12,500 bases of DNA from Halisarca cf. caerulea (taxonomy: Eukaryota > Porifera > Demospongiae > Chondrillida > Halisarcidae). Of this stretch, positions 6,539-12,500 are shown piece after piece. The translations under genes and the position numbers were made by a program. The notes under the pieces were generated by a model, which saw only the letters and a program-made list of their open reading frames with translations, did no database searches and had not been told where the DNA came from. Position 1 is the first letter of the stretch, and each line of letters begins with the position of its first letter. The stretch is taken from positions 1,599,201 to 1,611,700 of the forward strand of contig CAUJGJ010000313.1 in assembly GCA_963170055.1 (NCBI GenBank), given 5' to 3'.

Positions 6539-6640
6539 AAGGCATGTTCACACTAATCCAGATATAATCCAGATTACCTTGATCCAGATTGAGTGTTGAT
6601 CTGGATCAAATCCTAATTGTTTTCACACTTGAAATTTGCT
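6539..6640. mobile_element. Possible MITE terminus with ATCCAGAT repeats and 11-bp hairpin
   Basis: AATCCAGAT occurs twice and ATCCAGAT a third time within 35 nt after GGCATGTTCACACT (6541-6554). A perfect stem TTGATCCAGAT (6579-6589) with ATCTGGATCAA (6599-6609) follows, then TTTTCACACTTG. A GGC..GTTCACACT start is reminiscent of PIF/Harbinger-like termini, but the opposite end was not found, so this may be a truncated copy. Confidence 0.4.
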
Positions 6641-7456
6641 GAGTGAGGTTAGGTGAGGTTTATCATGTGTGCTTAAGATGACAGCTTTTGCAACATTTCT
6701 CAATTGCAACCAACTTTTGTGCTATTGTGAATTTTCGGGTTTCTAGGACTCTTCGAGAAGGCTTGTAGTAAAAATACTTTAGATTTTAAAGACACGTAGG
6801 TTGTCACAAAGTACAACGGTGAATGCTAAAACTCTGCTATTGTCGCATGCCCACATTTTGTTTTGTTTCGTCAATCTTCGACCTCTCTGCAATCTTCTTG
6901 AATACTTGAAAACTTCATTCTAAGGAAGAGAGCTATGGCAATACTACGCCGTGAAAACAAAGTTTACTGGAGCACATGTTCCTTTCTAAAAGTTTGCTTC
7001 AGTCTTTATCTGTGATGGGTCATTGTGGAAAGGTTAGTAAAATTTGTGATTGCTTAGTTGGGAGGACTGCTCTCCTAAAGACTGTACACGCCATAATGGG
7101 ATCTGAAGCGATAGGTGTAGACAAAAACGTTCTTAAAAAGAACAACATGAACTTCTTTGTAATAGGTTTAGCAAAGATCTATATATATAGATTGTGTGCA
7201 TATTACATTCATACAGCAGGACTGGTGTGCTGCTGTCGCATCATCCTGTTGACAAAACAGTTATCAATTATCATCATTTAAAAACCAGGGATATATGAAT
7301 TGGGGTCACTGATATACTCCCATATAGTATCACGAATATACTCTCTTTGAAGATAATAGATACTGCCCACGCAGTGGGATACATTATTTTATGTCATGTG
7401 TTCACATGTTCCTTTTGAGTTAGATGTTAGTAAAATTCCATCTCTCTGTGTTGCAG
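6641..7456. other. Intron 3, remainder; one unexplained ORF
   Basis: A plus-strand frame from 6976 to 7281 (start MFLSKSLLQSLSVMGHCGKV, later DCLVGRTALLKTVHAIMG) has protein-like composition up to about 7175. Its possible splice sites (donor GTTAGT at 7033, acceptor CTTCAG before 7008) are phase 0, unlike the neighbouring exons. It may be a fragment of a mobile element or of an unrelated gene. The rest shows nothing. Confidence 0.3.
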
Positions 7457-7624
7457 TGCAAGAGGATATACTGGATATGGGAAGGAACGCTCTTACATTG
7501 GAGGATGCTTTTGGAAAATGTCACTCGAATATCCCTGATGTATTTACTGATCAGCATCCTCAGAATATTTGCACCGATAAAGGCAATGGAGAAAATGTGG
7601 CAGAGCACTCATCAGTTCCCGAAG
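7457..7624 (+). CDS. Unknown gene, exon 4 (phase 1-1, 168 nt)
   Basis: This is an open 56-codon exon between TCTCTCTGTGTTGCAG (strong acceptor ending 7456) and GTTAGC (7625). The protein reads QEDILDMGRNALTLEDAFGK, then a polar CHSNIPDVFTDQHPQN stretch, and ends EHSSVPE. A short helix followed by a likely disordered acidic linker is inferred. No domain is recognised. Phase 1 at both ends matches exons 3 and 5. The donor is weaker than the others, and an antisense transposase frame begins immediately after it, so the 5' splice site may have been altered by an insertion. Confidence 0.5.
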
Positions 7625-7625
7625 G

Positions 7626-7841
7626 TTAGCAAGTGCAGATGCTGTACCACTTGTTCATTTGTGTTGTATGCAAGTGGTGTGCACACACCGTTTTGGAGGC
7701 AAGAGAGGCTCTGAACTCAGTCTTCACCCTTCGAACCAAAGTGAAAAATCTCTCACTGTCCGCATTAGACGTAGGAATGGCAAGAAAGTGCGAAGCCAAT
7801 GTGGCTAGATGGAAATACTTACGGTATGGATCAAAAAAAGT
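7626..7841 (-). pseudogene. hAT transposase C-terminal dimerisation domain, relic
   Basis: The minus strand between stops at 7842-7844 and 7626-7628 encodes HLATLASHFLAIPTSNADSE, then RFFTLVRRVKTEFRASLASK and TVCAHH. This fits the hAT C-terminal dimerisation signature: a helix ending LA..(F/Y)LAIP, the (T/S)S(N/A)A.SER.F(S/T)L core, then RR..T..R..L...T. The upstream part of a transposase (RNase H-like catalytic core, BED finger) is not present as an open frame, so this is a dead fragment. It lies antisense in intron 4. Its stop codon is one base inside the intron, next to the exon 4 donor, so the insertion or its decay reached the splice site. Confidence 0.75.
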
Positions 7842-7972
7842 TTACCTTGCGATCCGCAAGACGTGCGTATTACGTACGTATTACTGTGCGCAATTACTCT
7901 GCATAATAACAGAGAATACTGTAATTACATAGTATAATTACGTAGCGCAACTTCACTATGTTGTTCCTTTAG

Positions 7973-8191
7973 GAAGTCTTTCTGTGCTCTTCCAACATTG
8001 GTTAAACTTCGACTTTGGTTTAAGTATACCTTTGTACAGGCGTTGGTCGACCTACGTGGACATTTCTTGGCCAATGTCACAACTTACGAGTTCGGCAAGT
8101 CAGACATCAAGACGGAAATGTTCTCTTTTTCTGACCAAAACACTAAACCACACGTCTCTACAGTATCTAGCACTTAGTGGGTTTGAATAAA
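7973..8191 (+). CDS. Possible alternative exon of the unknown gene with its own stop and AATAAA
   Basis: After an acceptor TTGTTCCTTTAG (7961-7972) a phase-1 frame, compatible with exon 4, stays open from SLSVLFQHWLNFDFGL to TAA at 8188-8190. The overlapping TGAATAAAG supplies a canonical AATAAA (8187-8192). It could be an alternative last exon. Alternatively a 51-nt cassette (7973-8023) could end at GTATAC, again phase 1. The composition is less protein-like than the other exons, and the minus strand here may be transposase-derived, so exonised mobile DNA or chance are both possible. Confidence 0.25.
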
Positions 8192-8305
8192 GATCACACA
8201 CCTCATTTTTGCTGATCGGCATTCAACGTTCTTTGTTGCCATTTCTGGACTTACATTGTTTCTTTTTTCTTTTGACAATGGCTTACGAATGTCTCTGACG
8301 ATCCC

Positions 8306-8464
8306 TCACATTGACTTGTGTATTAAACCGCCATAAACTGGACAGTGGTCCGGAGAGTGTCTTTTGATGGCCTCTAACTTGTTAGGCCCATTATACACTC
8401 GATATAAAGGATCAATGGGATGACTGAGGTCCACCTGCACTGAAGCAATCCTTGAAAGCAGCAA
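8306..8464 (-). pseudogene. Possible coding relic, unidentified
   Basis: A 52-codon minus-strand frame reads SHPIDPLYRVYNGPNKLEAI and then KRHSPDHCPVYGGLIHKSM. It has protein-like composition but no ATG in a sensible place and no motif I recognise. It could be an upstream piece of the hAT transposase or another mobile protein. Evidence is compositional only. Confidence 0.25.
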
Positions 8465-8525
8465 TTACTTCATGAAGTAGTTGCTGCTTTTGAAGATGCT
8501 TCAGTTCAAGTGAACCTCATTCATC
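8419..8525. repeat. 107-bp long inverted repeat (foldback) with almost no loop
   Basis: The left arm (8419-8472) and right arm (8473-8525) are inverted copies. The outer 29 bases match at 25 positions, a 7-8-nt patch differs, and the inner arm AAAGCAGCAA(T/C)TACTTCA matches except for one T:G pair. The centre is the perfect palindrome ACTTCATGAAGT (8467-8478). A transcript of either strand would fold into a hairpin of about 50 bp. It may be a foldback or MITE element, or a hairpin small-RNA precursor. Confidence 0.8.
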
Positions 8526-8526
8526 T

Positions 8527-9040
8527 GCTTGAGATGTATACCAGGTAGAAACGCCATGCAAGGAGCAATCTGTATTTAAGGAGATATATCATCTTTCGTT
8601 TTACGAAAGGCCATGCTGAAAGCAGAGATTTCTCCCTTGGTGCATGGCCATTCGCCATGGATGGAAGCAGAGTACCCCACTATTGAGCAAGTTTCTCATC
8701 TCTGACTGGAGGAAACAGTGCTGGGACCAAGCCACGCTTCAAAAAACGAGCTTCTTGCTAGCTACCTAGACCTAAGCTTTATTCTTATTTGAACCTCCTA
8801 CCTGTTGCAATCCTTCGTGAAATAGAGACTGCACGCTCCGTAGGTCTATCCCACTAGGCGCTGTGTGTGCGAACGGGTCTCATTCATTTATCATGTCCTT
8901 TGGGAACAAATGTAGGCTGGACAAATCACTTGTCTTTCTAGAACACAATACTGCTACACAAGTCTTAGGCATTGATTTCGTTCAGCTGCTATAGCCCTTC
9001 GATTACCTCTCTTTAGACCGATACGTTCTCCTTGTCGGTA
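8527..9040. other. Intron 4 sequence, nothing firmly recognised
   Basis: No exon in phase with the gene is seen. Minus-strand fragments such as FLQSEMRNLLNSGVLCFHPW (about 8650-8710) look protein-like but are short and unsupported. A CCATGGATGG-containing stretch and several short ORFs carry no motif. Confidence 0.35.
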
Positions 9041-9083
9041 GGAAGTGACGTCACACGGACCTGTTATACACGTCATTTCCAAA
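9041..9083 (+). promoter_or_regulatory. Promoter-like block with perfect CRE
   Basis: A full CRE palindrome TGACGTCA lies at 9046-9053. A second half-site CGTCA follows at 9071-9075. A YY1-like AAAATGGCGG (9081-9090) overlaps the ATG at 9084, and an ETS-like ACCGGAAGT lies at 9108-9116. This motif set, with locally raised CpG, is typical of TATA-less animal promoters. It is placed just upstream of an ATG exon. Some transposon termini carry similar motifs, which is the main alternative. Confidence 0.45.
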
Positions 9084-9177
9084 ATGGCGGTTTCAAACAA
9101 GACACCGACCGGAAGTTTACGATTTTCTCGCAAACGAAAGACGTGGAGTCACTCTGTTGCCAATTACTGGTTATTAG
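9084..9177 (+). CDS. Possible alternative first coding exon
   Basis: The ATG at 9084 (AAAATGG context) opens MAVSNKTPTGSLRFSRKRKT and then WSHSVANYWLL to a donor GTAGGG (9178) in phase 1. Spliced to 9797 it would restore a glycine codon and give a shorter protein using the last three exons of the gene. The segment is basic (SRKRK). Either it is a second promoter or first exon of the same gene, or the upstream exons belong to a different gene and this is the real start. It contains a CCGGAAGT within coding sequence. Confidence 0.4.
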
Positions 9178-9182
9178 GTAGG

Positions 9183-9796
9183 GATATCTACCATTTGAGA
9201 CCACCTTGTATGAACGTGTCAGTGGCCCTTTAAGTGCTTAATTCAACAATCAAATATTACAATCCTCCTTTCAAAGCCATACTGCGGTTCCCTTGTTTGA
9301 GGGTGATCTAAATCAAATTTTCCCGCAGATACGATAGTCTGCCCTGTGATGTCATAAGCGATATCTACCGTTTACTGTATAATGTTGCGCACGGTAGTTT
9401 AAAGGTCTGTAACACCATCATTTGGCACAAGCAAAGCTGCATGACATAATTCACCATGATTATTACTAGAAGGGCATACTTCACAAAGTGGGGGATATCC
9501 TAGTTCCTTAAAGCCACCAAAGAGGGGGGAGCCATTACTTGGAAGCAAAAATCTTTTATGGTCGGATAACTAACCCCACGATTACTTTTTCTTTATTCAA
9601 CGTACACTTTGATAATGATATTCATAGATCACTTGAATTTATCACTTCATAATAAGACGAGCATCCATTCACATCTATCTGAGGGGGGCATATGGAACGG
9701 AAACCCAGGGCAGACACATCAGAGCATTAATTTAAGTATCTTTATATGATTTATACCATAAATGATGGAGTACTACATTTCTCACTATGCATGTAG
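9183..9796. other. Intron 4, last part
   Basis: No exon is supported. A small inverted pair CTACCGT (9366-9372) and ACGGTAG (9391-9397) and poly-G runs (GGGGGG near 9527 and 9683) are visible. It ends in the acceptor ATGCATGTAG (9787-9796). Confidence 0.4.
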
Positions 9797-9889
9797 GTAT
9801 AGCTGGAGGTTTTAGCACGGATGAGATTACCCCCACAACACCTGCTTTAAACAGACTGAGTCAAACAGTCAGGAAGGAAGTCGCATCAT
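9797..9889 (+). CDS. Unknown gene, exon 5 (phase 1-1, 93 nt)
   Basis: This exon is bounded by ATGCATGTAG and a consensus donor GTAAGT (9890). It encodes IAGGFSTDEITPTTPALNRL and then SQTVRKEVAS: a short Thr/Pro linker followed by what looks like the start of a long helix that continues in exon 6. It is 31 codons and symmetric in phase. The junction with exon 6 makes a cysteine codon. The good donor, short intron (123 nt) and continuing helix make this and exon 6 the most convincing pair in the window. Confidence 0.6.
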
Positions 9890-10012
9890 GTAAGTTGGTC
9901 TGTTTCCTAACTTATTGATTTGGTCAATGAGCCCAAAACTAAGCCTTTTGTATGACATTGTCATGTTGTGTAAGCATTTATGCATTGTATACTGTTTCCT
10001 ATGGCCCTGCAG

Positions 10013-10258
10013 GTATTTATTATCAAGTACAGCAGGATGTTGCTTTGAACAAAATGAATACCTATATACTAGGTCTTATGCCTATAATAAAACTATGTGT
10101 GGATTTAGTGCTTAGGAATACAAGTACACAGATGCTAGCAAGAGCTAGAGTTTATACAGACTATGAAGGGTGGTATTATCTGCTATGCCCACTGGACTTG
10201 AATTCTTTCACACGACTTGCTAAATCTTTTGCCTACACCGGAATCTTTTATTCGAATG
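10013..10258 (+). CDS. Unknown gene, exon 6 (phase 1-1, 246 nt)
   Basis: This is the largest exon, 82 codons, open between CCCTGCAG (10005-10012) and GTTAGT (10259). The protein is predicted helical throughout: IYYQVQQDVALNKMNTYILG, then LMPIIKLCVDLVLR (hydrophobic helix), MLARARVYTDYEGWYYLL and LDLNSFTRLAKSFAYTGIF. The pattern suggests a helical bundle or repeat domain. Family is not recognised. A faint resemblance to FAT-type helical repeats of PIKK kinases (LDLN followed by an AK...A...(F/Y) helix) was noticed but is too weak for a call. The hydrophobic helix is too interrupted to be a confident membrane span. Confidence 0.6.
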
Positions 10259-10316
10259 GTTAGTGAGGTAACTGATATGAAGGTTTTGCATATTGACAAT
10301 ATTATGCTGTTTATAG
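10259..10316 (+). other. 58-nt minimal intron
   Basis: A GTTAGTGAG donor and a GCTGTTTATAG acceptor bound a 58-nt intron. Reading through it in the exon 6 frame meets TAG at once, whereas removing it keeps the frame into the last exon. Introns this small fit a compact invertebrate genome. Confidence 0.55.
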
Positions 10317-10408
10317 GGAACTTCATGCAAACATTTAAGAAGGCAAGATTGCAGAAGTATTATAATAGCCCTCGGTTATCATTGTACCATGGCCATCGTG
10401 AAACCTGA
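10317..10408 (+). CDS. Unknown gene, last exon with stop
   Basis: The exon encodes NFMQTFKKARLQKYYNSPRL and then SLYHGHRET, ending with TGA at 10406-10408. It is basic and helical at first, then a short tail. The phase-1 acceptor matches exon 6. The full model (2116 to 10408, seven exons) totals 924 nt, that is 307 residues plus stop. An alternative is retention of the intron, which would end the protein two residues after exon 6. Confidence 0.55.
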
Positions 10409-10760
10409 CCAAATTTCATGGCATATTATACCTCCTATGTAAATCAAGTTATGCAACATGCTATTGAAATTGAACTATTTAAATGTGTCTGTTTCACTGT
10501 TTATTCCACTGTGTCTGTCTTTATCACTGTTTTCAAGACAATTCTGGAAAATTTGAAAACAAAAACCCTGGAATGTAGCGTATTTGAGTGAATTATTACT
10601 ATTGGCTCACCCCTCCAGGTATATCAATTTAGTAGATCCTTGTGGTAAGGTCAGCTAATTAGTTCCCCTTAGTTTGTTTATTACTGTGTTGTGTTTTGCT
10701 GTGTTTTGTAAACCCTTAAAAATAATTGAGCACTAAATAAAAATCTGTTAATTTAGATTT
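10409..10760 (+). terminator. 3' UTR and poly(A) signal of the unknown gene
   Basis: No coding signal follows the stop. A canonical AATAAA is at 10736-10741, preceded by a TGTGTT-rich tract (10685-10709) and followed by T-rich sequence. I infer cleavage shortly after about 10755. Confidence 0.45.
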
Positions 10761-11220
10761 TATGTCTGTACTTGGCTTTTATCATAGGTATTCAATACTA
10801 CGTACCCGGGATTGGAATCTCCCCATCATGCGTTGTGACCATGTGTGTTATCATTTCCAGTGTCGATAATTATATGATAACAAAGCGCCTTTGTTGTGGT
10901 TAGTGTCATGTCCTTACAGAAACGATTTGGCCGAAACTTATCTCCGTATAACTAGATTTCTACAGATATCCAAGGTTAAATGATGGCCCAATGCAATCTG
11001 CCAACTTTCGCCTGTCGCTGAAAAAAAAGGAGGCGATCGAACAGTCAATGGGTTAGATAGTCCTAACACCACAGAAGGGTATGGATTAGGGCTATTTTCA
11101 GCCTTCGAACGATGCTCATGAGCAACTGTTGTAGGTACAATATGACTAAATATTACAAGTACAATATACTTAACAAACAAACAGGTGCAAATAATATTAT
11201 TTCCTAGCTAATTAGCTGGG
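10761..11220. other. Intergenic, no supported gene
   Basis: A minus-strand 80-codon ORF (10938-11180) begins with a hydrophobic MFVKYIVLVIFSHIV segment like a signal peptide, but nothing else supports a gene. An 8-bp inverted pair TGTTATCA (10846-10853) and TGATAACA (10875-10882) is visible. Confidence 0.35.
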
Positions 11221-11229
11221 GCCTTGCAC

Positions 11230-11542
11230 AGGAGGTATAGGTTGACTTGGACTGAAAGGGTGGTTCCATGGCACCCTTGGATACCCCCCCCCCTAGATCC
11301 GCCACTAACAGTGAAGTATTGTTGCCTAAAGATTGTGATCAGAAGTACTTTTTCAAAAGAACCCACTGTATGAATTTCAGAAATTGGAGATTAGTCTTGG
11401 CTTTTTTCATTTTTATCTACCAAATTTCTGACTAAAACTGAGTATGGAATGGCTTGCTGCTTCCAAGGGTGCAACTTGAGTGGCTGCTAAAATGCTTGTT
11501 CTTTAAACCCCCAGCCTCTCTAAAATCCTGGCTACGCCCCTG
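11230..11542. mobile_element. Mobile-element ends: CCTAGATCCGCCACT and AATCCTGGCTACGCCCCTG
   Basis: A CCCCCCCCCCTAGATCCGCCACTAA stretch ends near 11309, and AAAATCCTGGCTACGCCCCTG lies at 11522-11542. Read on the minus strand, these start TTAGTGGCGGATCTAGGGGG and CAGGGGCGTAGCCAGGATTT. Both resemble termini I associate with widespread invertebrate DNA transposons. They face the same way and their left partners were not found, so they are two truncated or nested copies. Confidence 0.45.
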
Positions 11543-11683
11543 TTGTTTGTCACTGAGCTGTAAGTAATGTCCTCTTATAAGGTCACATCTATTACATGCA
11601 TGGGTTTTGATTCATATCACCCTACTCCAATTAAATTAATGCGACATGGGCTCCAAGACCTATGGTATCCAGTGTAGTAGTAT

Positions 11684-12295
11684 CAGGGCTGTAGGAAGGA
11701 CCTATATGTTGGTCCGGCCATCGACACATGATGCATCTCTTTCTTGTAACGAAATTACATATAATACTATACACATAATATGTCATGCTATCATGAATTT
11801 TTACACTAAACCATTCGAAACCAATTCACTCAATATTTTGAGTGAATAGTGGAAGCATGTTTACAGGAAAGCGAAAAATGATGTAGCTAGTAACTGTATT
11901 GGTCTTAAATTTGGAATCTCCCAAATATCTTTTTCGGCGTTTACTGTACATTGTCATAGACCTATTACCCCCTATCATACAGACAGTACCACACTTGCTT
12001 GGCTTCAATATCACATGTTTGATGATGTCGTCATCAAGATGTCTCACCGCTGATCTAACGGATTATCTAACGAATTTTTGGACCCTTCTTTAGAATCCGT
12101 GAACGTATTGCTTCTAAAACGCTAGAATGCTTGTACTTTTAAAGGGTTTATATAATGCCATTATTTCATGTCTTCATTTGCTTAAGTCCTTCAAGTTTAT
12201 TTGCTAAAAGAGGCCAGCACTGTTAGTTTCTTATCAGTACCCTAAAAGTTGGTGCGGCCATGGCCAGACCAACTGCAGCAGCTCCTACGGCCCTG
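11684..12295. mobile_element. 612-bp hAT-like non-autonomous element with bipartite TIRs
   Basis: The left end CAGGGCTGTAGGA (11684-11696) is the complement of TCCTACGGCCCTG (12283-12295) at 12 of 13 bases. An inner pair, GTTGGTCCGGCCAT (11708-11721) and ATGGCCAGACCAAC (12260-12273), matches at 13 of 14. The CAGGG start is common in hAT elements. Flanking octamers AGTAGTAT (11676-11683) and ATTATGAT (12296-12303) agree at only 5 of 8, so the target duplication is weak. The interior has no recognisable transposase; the short ORFs at 11646-12093 are not supported as genes. Confidence 0.75.
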
Positions 12296-12390
12296 ATTAT
12301 GATTTACATACATGTGTATATCATGTTCATATTTACATATGTATTATGCACCCACATAGTACTTAATGTGGTGCTTGTATTTCTTGAAAG

Positions 12391-12500
12391 GAATGTGGAA
12401 AAATATGCAGGAAGAATGTTTTCTAGTTAATTTATTGTTGGAACAAGAGGCAGTACAACAAGAAATTCAATGTTTTCAAGGTGCTTTTAAATTAGCAGAG
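12391..12500 (+). CDS. Partial exon of an unidentified gene, runs off the window
   Basis: After the acceptor TTGTATTTCTTGAAAG (ending 12390) a phase-1 frame stays open to the window end. It encodes MWKNMQEECFLVNLLLEQEA and then VQQEIQCFQGAFKLAE. The heptad-like leucines and Glu/Gln richness suggest an amphipathic helix or coiled coil. Its phase also fits the donor of the exon ending at 10258, so it could be an alternative 3' continuation of that gene or an internal exon of the next gene. Family is not recognised. Confidence 0.45.

Noticed and set aside
7633..7932. 99-codon plus-strand ORF
   Set aside because: It is the antisense shadow of the hAT transposase domain, which matches a known signature on the minus strand.
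7940..8190. Minus-strand LVFWSEKENISV motif, considered as a YqaJ-type nuclease (CDFVVWT-like) relic
   Set aside because: Only a few residues agree and the required upstream and downstream motifs are missing.
10013..10408. Resemblance of the helical C-terminal region to PIKK FAT repeats or PA28-type proteasome activators
   Set aside because: Only scattered residues agree (LDLN, DY, basic end). No kinase domain or diagnostic motif is present.
10938..11180. Minus-strand ORF with signal-peptide-like start
   Set aside because: No promoter, splice or homology support; hydrophobic starts are common in AT-rich DNA.
11826..12093. Short ORFs on both strands (11826-12047 and 11899-12093)
   Set aside because: They lie inside the hAT-like TIR element, with no recognisable protein.
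1..12500. CRISPR array, rRNA, intact tRNA gene, bacterial operon or prophage
   Set aside because: No regularly spaced repeats, no rRNA-like sequence, and the only tRNA-like stretch is a degenerate SINE-like head. The window is eukaryotic.

Overview
This is animal nuclear DNA: AT-rich, intron-containing and full of degraded transposons. There are no bacterial-style operons, ribosome binding sites or dense ORFs. Most open reading frames are short, and the ones that look like coding sequence are bounded by GT/AG splice sites. A talin-like C-terminal segment and hAT-type transposon debris point to a metazoan. The compact exons, short introns (58 and 123 nt) and ATGCATGTACGTA-like intergenic texture make an early-branching invertebrate such as a demosponge my best guess. 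The taxon is an inference.

Layout. (1) 346-1594 (+): exons resembling the I/LWEQ (THATCH) actin-binding module and C-terminal helix of talin. The first two exons are open, but the third carries in-frame stops, so the copy looks like a decaying pseudogene or a broken gene 3' end. (2) 1940-10408 (+): a multi-exon gene model of unknown function. It has a CpG-rich promoter-like region, a first coding exon at 2116-2278, and exons at 5069-5176, 5839-5892, 7457-7624, 9797-9889, 10013-10258 and 10317-10408. Every junction is phase 1, and the joined model is 307 codons plus a stop, with a poly(A) signal near 10736. A second promoter-like block and ATG exon (9046-9177; CRE, YY1-like and ETS-like motifs) also ends in a phase-1 donor. 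It could be an alternative first exon, or the true start of a shorter gene using the last three exons. (3) 12391 to the window end (+): a partial, helical, phase-1 exon of an unidentified gene or an alternative 3' exon.

Mobile DNA fills the introns and flanks. It includes a tRNA-like SINE head (2622-2695), a LINE/SINE-like 3' hairpin with a microsatellite tail (3280-3375), an antisense relic with ET.E.R repeats (about 3900-4240), a 121-bp pogo/Tigger-like MITE with TA duplication (4617-4737) and a 537-bp TIR element with an imperfect 8-bp target duplication (5202-5738). It also includes an antisense hAT transposase C-terminal domain whose ORF ends beside a splice donor (7626-7841), a 107-bp near-perfect foldback (8419-8525) and a 612-bp hAT-like TIR element (11684-12295).

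How it fits together: the first long introns of the gene appear to have been expanded by transposons. Intron 2 without its 537-bp element would be about 125 nt, close to the 123-nt intron 5. No complete known gene system could be identified by eye. The phase-1 gene and its possible alternative promoter and ends are the most interesting undescribed content.
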